A DNA stretch of 42,374 nt from Paenibacillus sp. 32O-W (GCF_007679495.1 NZ_VEGP01000050.1:1-42374), one strand, 5' to 3'; positions 7,743-15,606 are shown, numbered from the stretch's first letter. Notes: generated from the sequence alone by a model not told the origin. Program-made: numbers and translations.

Positions 7743-8294
7743 ATGTCCAAAATTTGCTGGGGAAGCAAGAAAAAAGCAAGTGGCAAGAACCGAAAGAAAA
7801 AGCACTGGGGCTGTTCATGTGGCAAAAGAAAAAGCAGCGTAGAACGAACCGGCTCAAGTTTGACATGGGGTGGAAAACGCCGGAGCAGTGACTGCTGTAA
7901 GCGATGCGATTCTTGCCGCAAGCGGGGAGAAAGAAGTCAGGGCAGCGGAGGCTGCGGAAGCTGTCAGCGCAGCGTTCAACGCAGTGATCACCGCAGCAGC
8001 CGAAGCTGTCATCGGAAAGATCACCGGAGTGATCACCGCGATCACCGCAGCGGCCGAAGCTGTCATCGGGACGATCACCGGAGCGATCACCGCGATCACC
8101 GCAGCGGACATCGGGACGATCACCGGAGTGGGCGCCGCGGACACCGCAGCAAACATCGGGACGATCACCGGAGCGGTCACCGCGGACACCGCAGCAAACA
8201 TCGGGACGATCACCGGAGCGGTCACCGCGGACACCGCAGCAGACATCGGGACGATCACCGGAGTGGGCATCACGGACACCACAGCAGTCATTAG
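7743..8294 (+). CDS. CotG-like Ser/His/Arg-rich repeat protein, probable spore coat protein
   Basis: A 183-residue, extremely basic protein. Residues 1-75 are Lys/Ser/Cys-rich with CSCGK, DCCKRCDSC and GCGSC clusters that could cross-link by disulfides. Residues about 82-183 are repeats of the type HRDDHRSGHRGHRSK, four of them exact 15-residue units. B. subtilis CotG has a comparable low-complexity Ser/His/Lys/Arg/Tyr repeat and is phosphorylated by CotH; here Asp pairs are built into the repeat. ATG 7743 is chosen over ATG 7737 because GGGGGAG ends 7 nt before it but only 1 nt before the earlier ATG. The same DNA is open in two other frames, a side effect of the repeat. CotH is encoded just downstream on the other strand. 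Confidence 0.7.
   Translation: MSKICWGSKKKASGKNRKKKHWGCSCGKRKSSVERTGSSLTWGGKRRSSDCCKRCDSCRKRGERSQGSGGCGSCQRSVQRSDHRSSRSCHRKDHRSDHRDHRSGRSCHRDDHRSDHRDHRSGHRDDHRSGRRGHRSKHRDDHRSGHRGHRSKHRDDHRSGHRGHRSRHRDDHRSGHHGHHSSH
8109..8288 (+). repeat. Four tandem 45-bp repeats inside the CotG-like gene
   Basis: Units start at 8109, 8154, 8199 and 8244, each beginning CATCGGGACGATCACCGGAG. They encode one 15-residue Ser/His/Arg/Asp repeat each. More diverged units extend upstream to about 7980. Units 2 and 3 are almost identical, which implies recent expansion or homogenisation. Confidence 0.9.
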
Positions 8295-8315
8295 CAATAC
8301 GGCTAATGGAAGACG

Positions 8316-8349
8316 GAAGGGTTAGGCGTTGTCCTAACCCTTCTTTTTC
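8316..8349 (+). terminator. Intrinsic terminator of the CotG-like gene
   Basis: An 11-bp perfect stem (GAAGGGTTAGG at 8316-8326 with CCTAACCCTTC at 8333-8343) is followed by TTTTT. A smaller TTAGC/GCTAA hairpin lies just upstream (8291-8306). Confidence 0.85.
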
Positions 8350-8389
8350 GTCATGCTGCCAAGCTTAAGCAGGCGACGGGTATTCTTCG

Positions 8390-9445
8390 CTATAGCTTGG
8401 TCAATTCACTCGCCACCAACCGCCTTCTTTCTACAATATAGTTGCGAATAAAGTCGGGTTCCCCCTGAAAAGTGGAATAGGACCATTTTCGTTCATAATC
8501 CCTGTAAATATAGGGGGAAATGTTGGAGTGGAGCTGATCAACTACTGGCATAATTCGTTTTGTAGTAAAGGTATTGCGCCATATATTTTCAAGAATCGTT
8601 TTATAGCGTTTACGCACTTTGGAATATTCCAACAGCTTCTTGGTCAGATGGTTATACCCGGTAATTCTAACCAGATTGCTGCCGCATGGCTTTCCGTAAC
8701 AATTTCTTCCCCAGGTTCCTTCGTAGTCCCAGGGAACGATGCGATAGACCTTGCGCACCCTATGGCGATATAAGGCGTAATTGTGATCGAAGCCGTCATA
8801 ATTTCCGGTATATACGGCCCCAGCCAGCCATTTCAAGTAATTGTCTATATCCAGATTACCTGACAGGAAGGAGTATAACTTCTTGCCGCTTAATGAATTC
8901 AGTCTGGCAATGAAGGTTTGCAGCTGCCGGCGGCTCTTGTCGCCCCCCATCACTAATTCGTAACCGTCAAACAATGAATCTTTCCTGCGTTTGGTTTCCG
9001 GATCGTTTAAATGAAAGTTGGCGTTATCATTTATGGCGTAGAAGATCGATTGTATAGGAATCTTTCTTCTATTGAAGAAAGATCGGTCCACGGCTTCAAT
9101 TTCTAAATAAACTCCCAAGCTTCGTTCGTTCATATAAAGCCGAATATGCCTGGTTTGCGGACTGGGGACCCCGATCCATTGGAAGAACTGGAAGGAAAGA
9201 GCATTGCGGATCATGGAAGGATCATCATACTCGGCATTCCAGTGATAGGTTTGTTTGTCCTTTACTATTTCAAACGATCTTTTGGGATATTCCCGGGTAT
9301 GCCCTCCACGATATCTTATTTTTATCGGTTCCCGGGTGCCATTGTTAACGATATAGGCATCCACAAACTTTTTGCTCCATACGTCTTCCTGAAGCTGATC
9401 CAATTGATGGCCTCGAATGACTACATGTCGAATAGGCAAACTCAT
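8390..9445 (-). CDS. cotH: CotH, spore coat protein kinase
   Basis: A 351-residue homologue of B. subtilis CotH, the atypical kinase that phosphorylates serines in coat proteins CotB and CotG and is needed for outer-coat assembly. Conserved blocks in order: RGGHTREYPKRSF (residues 46-58), WNAEYDDPSMIRN (69-81), GVYLEIEAVD (111-120), NYDGFDHNYALY (215-226) and VPWDYEGTWGR (237-247). Asp217 and Asp240 are 23 residues apart, matching the spacing of the catalytic aspartates described in the B. subtilis enzyme (228 and 251). ATG 9445 is chosen because AAGGTGG lies 8 nt upstream; ATGs at 9451 and 9466 have poorer sites. A sigma-K-type promoter lies at 9502-9529. The neighbouring genes 7743 and 9802 encode its likely substrates. 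Confidence 0.92.
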   Translation of the reverse strand: MSLPIRHVVIRGHQLDQLQEDVWSKKFVDAYIVNNGTREPIKIRYRGGHTREYPKRSFEIVKDKQTYHWNAEYDDPSMIRNALSFQFFQWIGVPSPQTRHIRLYMNERSLGVYLEIEAVDRSFFNRRKIPIQSIFYAINDNANFHLNDPETKRRKDSLFDGYELVMGGDKSRRQLQTFIARLNSLSGKKLYSFLSGNLDIDNYLKWLAGAVYTGNYDGFDHNYALYRHRVRKVYRIVPWDYEGTWGRNCYGKPCGSNLVRITGYNHLTKKLLEYSKVRKRYKTILENIWRNTFTTKRIMPVVDQLHSNISPYIYRDYERKWSYSTFQGEPDFIRNYIVERRRLVASELTKL

Positions 9446-9501
9446 GAACATATCCACCTTCCACATGTTAAACAGATGCCCTTATGCATAGGCAATTACC
9501 T

Positions 9502-9529
9502 TACCTTATGCAGGCGTTCCCCCAGTGGT
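9502..9529 (-). promoter_or_regulatory. Sigma-K-type promoter of cotH
   Basis: On the minus strand, AC at 9529-9528 is followed 17 nt later by CATAAGGTA (9510-9502), an exact match to the mother-cell sigma-K pattern AC-N16/17-CATAnnnTA, about 57 nt before the cotH start. Confidence 0.6.
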
Positions 9530-9647
9530 CACGGCATTTGTCCCGGTTCTGCCATCCGTGAAATCTCTCAACCCTTCCATTAGTTGATAGATATTGGTGG
9601 AATTATAGAGAATCGGGATTTACAACTAGTCCCTTCAATCTACGGGG

Positions 9648-9683
9648 TACATATACTTGAAGTAGAAATAAACATTAATGATA
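9648..9683 (+). promoter_or_regulatory. Promoter-region motif shared with the 6466-7140 gene
   Basis: TACATATACTTG (9648-9659), AGTAGAAATAAACA (9661-9674) and TGATAG repeat the motif at 7200-7161 on the opposite strand. Weaker similarity continues about 20 nt upstream. Here it lies about 120 nt before the cotB start, farther than in the other gene. Confidence 0.55.
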
Positions 9684-9801
9684 GTTGAAAGGGGGGATCG
9701 ACCGGGGTTGCTGCTAAAGTTTTATCTCGAGTCGTTTCGTTTGGAGATTGAGAGAGAAGATGCTCTTGCGCTTCAAATCAAAGGGAGAGGAGTTATGATT
9801 T

Positions 9802-10500
9802 ATGAGTAACGAATCCAATTATCTCGCGTCGTTAATAGGCAAGGAAGTAAAAATTAACCGTGGAGGACCGGATACGGTCTTGGGTAAGCTCTTGGCGGTT
9901 CAATCCGACTACTTGATTCTGCACTGCAGCGACGGAGCCGTATATGTTCAAAACAGTCATGTCAAAAGCATAACGGAAAATAGGGAAAACAAGAGCTCCA
10001 CTTACGATGAGGCCCCCCGGTATTATGAAGGGGACAGCTTCCATGACGTTCTGGAAAATTTAAAGCACCGCTTCGTACAAATTAACGGAGGCGGTCCAGA
10101 GAAGCTGGAAGGCTTCATCGTTGACGTAACCTCCACCCATCTGCTTCTAGTCGTAAAACAAGAAGTGATTCGTGTTCCGATCTTCCATATTCGCAGCATT
10201 TGTGTGAAAGAGAAGAATAAGAGTCAAGGAAGCTCGAGTGGCGGCAATAGGAGCGGGGGTAACAAAAGCGGACAAAGAAGCGGTCATAGGAGCGGAAATA
10301 GAAGCGGCAGCAAAAGCGGCCATAGGAGCGGACAGAACGTAAGTCACGGAAGCGGTCATAGAAGCGGTCAAAAAAGCACCCGGGGAAGCGGCCATAGACG
10401 GGATGATTCCCGTGGAAGCCGTGTTAGAAGCAGAGTTGGAAGCCGCGTTAGAAGCAGAGTACAACGGAGACAAAGCGGCTTGCGGAGAAAAGCCTGGTAA
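9802..10500 (+). CDS. cotB: CotB homologue, outer spore coat protein with Ser/Arg/Gly-rich tail
   Basis: A 232-residue protein in two parts. Residues 9-58 and 78-133 are two CotB-type beta repeats with signature pieces NRGGPDTVLGKL, HVKSITE, NGGGPEKLEG and FHIRSI; B. subtilis CotB has the same RGGPE..G and HVKSI/HIKSI motifs, in three repeats. Residues 138-232 form a tail of SG/HRSG/KSG steps ending in Arg/Ser/Val repeats, equivalent to the Ser/Lys/Arg tail that CotH phosphorylates. ATG 9802 follows AGAGGAG by 9 nt. It diverges from cotH. It is one repeat shorter than the B. subtilis protein, and its tail uses Gly/His/Arg more than Lys. Confidence 0.8.
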   Translation: MSNESNYLASLIGKEVKINRGGPDTVLGKLLAVQSDYLILHCSDGAVYVQNSHVKSITENRENKSSTYDEAPRYYEGDSFHDVLENLKHRFVQINGGGPEKLEGFIVDVTSTHLLLVVKQEVIRVPIFHIRSICVKEKNKSQGSSSGGNRSGGNKSGQRSGHRSGNRSGSKSGHRSGQNVSHGSGHRSGQKSTRGSGHRRDDSRGSRVRSRVGSRVRSRVQRRQSGLRRKAW

Positions 10501-10521
10501 TTATCTAAGGATAGCCAACGG

Positions 10522-10559
10522 CCGGGGCCGGTTCGGAAAGAGCCGGCTTCGGTCTTTTA
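10522..10559 (+). terminator. Intrinsic terminator after cotB
   Basis: CCGGGGCCGG (10522-10531) pairs with CCGGCTTCGG (10543-10552), ten pairs including two G-U, followed by TCTTTTAT. Confidence 0.75.
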
Positions 10560-10577
10560 TACATAATTTGCTCCGAT

Positions 10578-10607
10578 TTGGTGTGATTTAACAAAACGTG
10601 ATATGAT
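10578..10607 (+). promoter_or_regulatory. Sigma-A-type promoter of the aldo/keto reductase gene
   Basis: TTGGTG (10578-10583), an 18-nt spacer, and TATGAT (10602-10607), about 49 nt before the start codon. Confidence 0.5.
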
Positions 10608-10655
10608 TATTATGTAGACAAATGAAGGACAAGTATCGATTAGGAGGGAAAGGTA

Positions 10656-11483
10656 ATGGTCAATCGTTTGGCGGAAAGTACGGAATTAAGCAATGGAGTT
10701 AAGATGCCTTGGCTGGGACTTGGAGTTTGGAGAGTCGAGGAGGGCCAAGTAGTGGAGAATGCTGTCCGGTCCGCTCTTAAGATAGGTTACCGGAGCATCG
10801 ATACGGCCGCCATTTATGGCAACGAGCAGGGAGTGGGCAAAGCAGTCGCGGAATCCGGCATCTCCCGGGAAGAACTATTCATTACGACTAAAGTGTGGAA
10901 TGAAGATCAAGGATATGATAAGACCCTGAAGGCTTTTGAAGAGAGCCGCAGGAAGCTCGGCTTGGAATATGTAGATTTGTATTTAATTCACTGGCCGGGC
11001 AAGGACAAGTACAAGGACACCTGGAAGGCGCTGGAGAAGCTTTATAAAGAAGGTCTCGTCCGGGCGATAGGCGTAAGTAATTTCCACATCCATCATTTGG
11101 ATAATCTGTTGGCGGATGCGGAAGTGGTGCCGATGGTGAATCAGGTGGAAACTCACCCGCTGCTATCGCAGAAAGAGCTTCTGCAATATTGTAAGGAGCA
11201 TCGGATTCAGATGGAGGCCTGGAGCCCGCTAATGCAGGGCAACCTCGATCATCCGGTATTGAAGGAGATCGCCGCGGCCCACGGGAAGTCTCCGGCTCAG
11301 ATTGTGCTGCGTTGGGATCTGCAGAATGGAGTTGTCGTTATTCCGAAATCCATTAATGAGCACAGGATTAAGGAGAACTCGGAAATTTTCGACTTCGAGC
11401 TGTCTGCTGAGGAAATGGAGAAAATCGACGGCATGAATGAGAACAAAAGATTCGGCAGCAATCCGGATGAATTTTTGTTCTAA
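10656..11483 (+). CDS. Aldo/keto reductase (YvgN/YtbE-like)
   Basis: A 275-residue NADPH-dependent reductase of aldehydes and ketones, of the AKR5-type seen in Bacillus (YvgN glyoxal reductase, YtbE). The catalytic tetrad is present: Asp49, Tyr54, Lys79 and His112. Family signatures visible are [15 protein letters not shown] (43-57), [10 protein letters not shown], and the cofactor motif [15 protein letters not shown] near the C-terminus. It is full length and cytoplasmic. AGGAGGGAAAGG lies directly upstream of ATG 10656. It appears monocistronic; its probable role is detoxifying reactive carbonyls. Confidence 0.9.
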   Translation: MVNRLAESTELSNGVKMPWLGLGVWRVEEGQVVENAVRSALKIGYRSIDTAAIYGNEQGVGKAVAESGISREELFITTKVWNEDQGYDKTLKAFEESRRKLGLEYVDLYLIHWPGKDKYKDTWKALEKLYKEGLVRAIGVSNFHIHHLDNLLADAEVVPMVNQVETHPLLSQKELLQYCKEHRIQMEAWSPLMQGNLDHPVLKEIAAAHGKSPAQIVLRWDLQNGVVVIPKSINEHRIKENSEIFDFELSAEEMEKIDGMNENKRFGSNPDEFLF

Positions 11484-11519
11484 GACAAGGTGTGAACTCG
11501 CCTAAGCACGGTTGAACAT

Positions 11520-11636
11520 CAGGGCAGCATTATTCGGTTGATTCGGATTCCGCCTTCTAGGGCGGGTTATAATATCGGGGCGGAGCTGCCCTGGGTTATA
11601 CATATTTCTACAACCCGGTCTTGGACCGGGTTTTTT
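11520..11636 (+). ncRNA. Candidate structured RNA ending in a strong terminator
   Basis: CAGGGCAGC (11520-11528) pairs perfectly with GCTGCCCTG (11585-11593), enclosing a CCGCC/GGCGG hairpin (11550-11565). A perfect 9-bp terminator hairpin follows. No known RNA class was recognised. It could be the 3' UTR of the aldo/keto reductase mRNA or an independent transcript. Confidence 0.35.
11612..11636 (+). terminator. Intrinsic terminator
   Basis: AACCCGGTC (11612-11620), loop TTG, GACCGGGTT (11624-11632), then TTTT. It lies about 130 nt beyond the reductase stop codon. Confidence 0.85.
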
Positions 11637-11817
11637 GTCGTGCTTAAGCTTACGAACCCTAGTGAAAATTGACCCGGAGGTTCGATACTCGCGAAGTATA
11701 AGGGGTATAATGCTGCACTAATAAAAACCGTTGGTAAAGACGATTTAGCTTAAAATTATCAGGCCGTTTAGAAAATCAGCCACGGAACTGGAACTTGTGG
11801 ATTCACAAGGAAATGGT

Positions 11818-11847
11818 TTGACTTTGCACGGTGAAAGTTGGTATAGT
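11818..11847 (+). promoter_or_regulatory. Sigma-A promoter of the marR-MMPL operon
   Basis: TTGACT (11818-11823), an 18-nt spacer, then TATAGT (11842-11847), 79 nt before the marR start. The 11637-11817 stretch upstream holds no recognisable gene. Confidence 0.65.
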
Positions 11848-11858
11848 TTATAACGTCT

Positions 11859-11895
11859 AATAGTTCAATGATAGAACTATTCACTGATAGAACTA
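11859..11895 (+). promoter_or_regulatory. Probable MarR operator with three half-sites
   Basis: AATAGTTC (11859-11866) and GAACTATT (11874-11881) form a perfect palindrome with a 7-nt centre. A third half-site GAACTA lies at 11890-11895, 16 nt after the second. The position just downstream of the -10 fits autorepression by the adjacent MarR protein. Confidence 0.6.
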
Positions 11896-11925
11896 AATAG
11901 TCTGCAAGGGGAGGGGGGATCGGTC

Positions 11926-12390
11926 TTGAGCAAGGAGCAGAAGCTGAAGGAGTGGATTCAGCGGTATGAAGAGGCTCATTTTGTCGTCAATAAGCGGATC
12001 AGTCTCATCATTCGGGATAGTATTGAGGATGGCCAGACGATTGAGCAGCACGCTATCCTATGTTACCTTCACGGTTCGAAGCTCTGTACTCCTACGGAGC
12101 TGGCCGATGTTTTCGGGGTAGGCAAGAGTGCGATTACGGCCATTGTTACCCGGTTGGAGGATAAAGGGCTGATTGAGCGTGTTCGGGATGATAAGGACCG
12201 GAGAATGGTCTACTTGTCGTTGACCGCGGAAGGGGAACGGGTTCGCCGGTTGGCTGTTAGCAAGATAGAGAAGCAAATCGGCTCGTATCTGCAGTATTTC
12301 AGTGAGGAAGAAATTGAAACCTTTATTCATTGTTACGAGATGCTGGCCGATCTTATGCAGAATAACGGAGAAGGGGGAGAGGCCCAATGA
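11926..12390 (+). CDS. MarR family transcriptional regulator (YdgG-like)
   Basis: A 154-residue winged-helix repressor. The DNA-binding region runs from about residue 40 to 105: CTPTELADVFGVGKSAITAIVTRLEDKGLIER is the recognition helix-turn-helix, followed by the wing motif DDKDRRMVYLSLT. The TTG start at 11926 sits 7 nt after a long AAGGGGAGGGGGG site. Its TGA overlaps the ATG of the MMPL transporter, so the two are translationally coupled; B. subtilis ydgG-ydgH has the same arrangement. It probably represses the pair through the palindrome at 11859-11895. Confidence 0.9.
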   Translation: MSKEQKLKEWIQRYEEAHFVVNKRISLIIRDSIEDGQTIEQHAILCYLHGSKLCTPTELADVFGVGKSAITAIVTRLEDKGLIERVRDDKDRRMVYLSLTAEGERVRRLAVSKIEKQIGSYLQYFSEEEIETFIHCYEMLADLMQNNGEGGEAQ

Positions 12391-15300
12391 TAAGAGGAAT
12401 CCTAAAGGCAAGATGGTTTATTCTGGCTGTCTGGATAGCCGCGGTGGCAGTCTTGTTCGTAACGGCGCCCAATATGGCCGATCTGGTTCGGGAGAAGGGA
12501 CAGATAACGGTTCCGGACGGATATTCTTCCTCGCTTGCGAACAATATTCTGAAGGATGTAGACAAGCAGGGAAGCGGAAATGAGGTTGGCGATACGGTCC
12601 TTGTATTTCATAACAAGGACGGATTGACCGCCGACAACCTTGCGGAAATCGAGAGAGCCGTGCAGATGCTCGACAGCAGGAAAGAGCAGCTGGCGCTTAC
12701 TTCCGTGACGAGCCATTTCGAACAGAAGGAATTGAAGGAGCAGCTTGTATCCGGGGATGGAAAGACGATCATGGTGCTGCTCGGAGGAGATTGGGAGGGA
12801 CGTTCGACGGCGGAGGTCAGCGATTCCCTCTACAGAGCTCTTGAAGATGTGCAGGTAGAGCATTATTTGACAAGCAGCCATTTTATCGATGAAGATGTGG
12901 TGGCCAGCTCCGAGGCAGGCTTGAAGCGAACCGAAGTGATCACGGTCATCTTTATTCTGGTGATCTTGTTTATCGTATTCCGCTCGGCTGTCGCGCCGTT
13001 CGTTCCACTGCTGGCCGTAGGCATAAGCTATCTGGCGGCGCAATCGATCGTCGCCTTCCTGGTAGACGGGGTGAACTTCCCGCTATCCAATTTTACTCAA
13101 ATCTTCATGGTTGCCGTTATGTTCGGTATCGGGACCGATTACTGTATTCTGCTGATAAGCCGGTTTAAGGAAGAGCTGGTCAAGCAGCCGGATGACGTAT
13201 GGTCCGCCATAGTCGAAACCTATCGGACGGCGGGCAAGACTGTATTTTTCTCCGGTCTGGCCGTTATGGTCGGATTTGCCTCCATCGGGTTCTCGACCTT
13301 CATTCTATATCAATCCGCGGCTGCGGTAGCGGTCGGGGTAGGTGTGCTGCTGATCGCTCTGCTTACCTTGGTTCCTTTCTTTATGGCGGTGCTCGGCAGC
13401 AAGCTGTTCTGGCCGTCGAAGGGAGCTCTCGAGCATAAACCGAGCCGGATGTGGGAGGCGGCCGGACGCTTTTCCTGGAAGCGCCCGTTGATGACCTTAT
13501 TGCTTATGGCAGTGCTGGTCGTTCCGCTATTATTGTCCTATGACGGAGTTAAATCGTACAACTCGCTCGATGAAATCGGAGATGATTATAACTCGGTCAA
13601 AGCGTTCAACATTATCGCCGACAGCTTCGGCCCCGGTCAGTCGATGCCGGCCAAGATCGTGCTGAAGAATGACCAGCCGATGGATACTTCGGAAGCATTG
13701 GCGGCCATTGAGAAGATCAGCCGGGAGATTGAGAAGGTAGAGGGAGTAGAGTCCATTCGCAGCGCGACACGGCCTGTCGGCGAGGAATTGAAGGATCTCC
13801 TGGTCACCGAGCAGGTGAAGAAGCTGGATGAGGGCCTGGGAGAAGGCACAGACGGATTGAGTCAAATCCGTGATGGCCTGGCAACAGCCAGCGCCGAGCT
13901 AAGCAAATCGGGACCTGAGCTTTCCAAAGCAGCCGAAGGAGTCGGCAGTCTGATGCAAGGCACCGATCAGCTTAAATTCGGCATGACGGAGCTAAATCAA
14001 GGGTTGAAGCAAATCGAGCAAGGGATCCGTCAAGGCTCATCCGGTGCGAATGATTTGAAGCAAGGACTGGAGCAGGCCAAGCAGTCTGCGGAGCAGCTTG
14101 CCGCGGGAGGCCGGGAACTGCTCGACGGCTACAAGCAGATCGAGAGCGGCATCACTGTGTTCGCCGGGAAATACGGGGAGATCGAGAAGGGCCTGAGCGG
14201 AATAAGCGAAGGGCTTGGAGGAATGGAACACAGTGTTCAGAACTTGGCGGAACGCTATCCGGAACTGAAGCAGGATCAGGATTTTATGGCCATTCAGGCA
14301 GCGGTGTCCCAAGTGCGCCAAAGCATCGGGCCGCTGGCCGAAGGCTTGACACAGCTTAATGCGGAGTTGGCCAAAGTCGGAGCTTCGCTGGAACAAGCGA
14401 ACCTCGGCCTGGCACAATCCGTGGAAGGGCAGACCTTGTTAGCAGGGGGTCTGGACAAATTAGTATCCGGCATCGAGCAGCTGCGGACCGGCATGGAGCA
14501 GGCGGCGGACGGCCAAGGACAGATTGTGGCCAAAGTGCCCGGAGTGATTCAGGGGCTGGAGCAAATTGCCGCCGGCCAGAAGGAGATCCAGCAAGGCTTC
14601 ACTCAGCTGGATGATCAGCTTGCTCAGCTTACCGAAGGACTGGAGCAAAGCGTGGAAGGCCTGTCCGAGCTATCCAGCGGACTGGAATCCGCCCAGCAAT
14701 ATTTGAACGGACTGGCGGACTCCTCCGATGAAACGATGGCGGGATGGCATATTCCGGCGGAAGTGCTGGAGAATGAAGATTTCAAACAGGTATTCGACAC
14801 TTACATGTCTCCCGACCGCAGAGTAGCTACCCTGGATGTCGTATTTACAGGCAATCCTTACAGTACGGAGACCATTGCCAAGATCGATGAAATCAAAGCG
14901 GCCGTGGACAGAGCCGTCAAGGGCACGGTATTGTCCGATTCCACCTACGGTATCAGCGGTGTGACCGGAATGTACGCCGACCTGAACGAAATTTCGGCGG
15001 CGGATTATTCCAGAACCGTAGTGCTGATGCTTATCGGAATAGCGATTATTCTGATTCTGCTGCTCAGATCGATTATTATGCCGCTCTATCTGATCTTGTC
15101 GCTTATTCTGACTTACTTCACATCCGTCGCGGTAGCTGAAGTGGTGTTCGTCGATATTATGGGCTATGCGGGAATCAGTTGGCCTGTGCCATTCTTCGCC
15201 TTTGTGATTCTGGTCGCATTGGGCGTCGATTACAGTATATTCCTGATGGACCGCTTCAACGAGTACAAACATTTGCCGGTCAAAGAAGCCATGCTCCATT

Positions 15301-15551
15301 CAATGAAAAATATGGGGACAGTCATTGTTTCGGCAGCGGTAATTTTGGGAGGAACATTCGCGGCGATGCTGCCATCCGGCGTTCTGTCGCTTCTGCAGAT
15401 CGCCACGATAGCCATTACCGGGCTCTTCCTGTATGCTTTTGCCTTCATGCCATTCTTTGTCCCGGTGATGATCAGGACGTTCGGCTCCGCCAACTGGTGG
15501 CCATTCGCCCCCAAGGACAAAGAAAGCCTGGGCAAGGATCTGTCCATGTAA
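12387..15551 (+). CDS. MMPL/RND-type membrane transporter (YdgH-like)
   Basis: A 1054-residue transporter with two MMPL halves. Membrane clusters lie at about residues 8-28, 187-370 and 870-1035. The first half carries the GTDYCILLISRFKEEL motif and the second ALGVDYSIFLMDRFNEY, both with the Asp used for proton coupling. Between them (about 480-770) is a long extracytoplasmic segment of heptads with GL/LxxG spacing (examples LNQGLKQIEQGI, LKQGLEQAKQSAEQL), predicted to be coiled coil as in YdgH and YhgE/Pip proteins. It probably exports lipids or amphiphilic drugs under control of the upstream MarR repressor. ATG 12387 overlaps the marR stop. Confidence 0.88.
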   Translation: MIRGILKARWFILAVWIAAVAVLFVTAPNMADLVREKGQITVPDGYSSSLANNILKDVDKQGSGNEVGDTVLVFHNKDGLTADNLAEIERAVQMLDSRKEQLALTSVTSHFEQKELKEQLVSGDGKTIMVLLGGDWEGRSTAEVSDSLYRALEDVQVEHYLTSSHFIDEDVVASSEAGLKRTEVITVIFILVILFIVFRSAVAPFVPLLAVGISYLAAQSIVAFLVDGVNFPLSNFTQIFMVAVMFGIGTDYCILLISRFKEELVKQPDDVWSAIVETYRTAGKTVFFSGLAVMVGFASIGFSTFILYQSAAAVAVGVGVLLIALLTLVPFFMAVLGSKLFWPSKGALEHKPSRMWEAAGRFSWKRPLMTLLLMAVLVVPLLLSYDGVKSYNSLDEIGDDYNSVKAFNIIADSFGPGQSMPAKIVLKNDQPMDTSEALAAIEKISREIEKVEGVESIRSATRPVGEELKDLLVTEQVKKLDEGLGEGTDGLSQIRDGLATASAELSKSGPELSKAAEGVGSLMQGTDQLKFGMTELNQGLKQIEQGIRQGSSGANDLKQGLEQAKQSAEQLAAGGRELLDGYKQIESGITVFAGKYGEIEKGLSGISEGLGGMEHSVQNLAERYPELKQDQDFMAIQAAVSQVRQSIGPLAEGLTQLNAELAKVGASLEQANLGLAQSVEGQTLLAGGLDKLVSGIEQLRTGMEQAADGQGQIVAKVPGVIQGLEQIAAGQKEIQQGFTQLDDQLAQLTEGLEQSVEGLSELSSGLESAQQYLNGLADSSDETMAGWHIPAEVLENEDFKQVFDTYMSPDRRVATLDVVFTGNPYSTETIAKIDEIKAAVDRAVKGTVLSDSTYGISGVTGMYADLNEISAADYSRTVVLMLIGIAIILILLLRSIIMPLYLILSLILTYFTSVAVAEVVFVDIMGYAGISWPVPFFAFVILVALGVDYSIFLMDRFNEYKHLPVKEAMLHSMKNMGTVIVSAAVILGGTFAAMLPSGVLSLLQIATIAITGLFLYAFAFMPFFVPVMIRTFGSANWWPFAPKDKESLGKDLSM

Positions 15552-15552
15552 T

Positions 15553-15606
15553 ACAAGGATAAACGGCTATCGCCGTCCTTGGGACAGGCGCGTTTACCGA
15601 TGAAAT
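15553..15606 (-). repeat. 54-bp dispersed intergenic repeat, copy 2
   Basis: Reverse complement of the repeat at 75-128 with about four differences. It begins directly after the MMPL gene, whose stop lies at 15549-15551, and so may also act in the 3' end of that transcript. Confidence 0.7.

Noticed and set aside
7854-8297. Minus-strand Val/Ala/Pro-rich frame across the same array
   Set aside because: It has no promoter or ribosome site and reads through the plus-strand terminator side; it is a repeat artefact.
7870-8325. Ala/Ile/Thr-rich open frame across the CotG-like array
   Set aside because: GTG start without a ribosome binding site. The frame is open only because of the 45-bp repeat, and the basic frame has the proper start.
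8528-9583. Several plus-strand frames antisense to cotH
   Set aside because: The cotH frame on the minus strand is unmistakable by its conserved kinase motifs; these are shadows.
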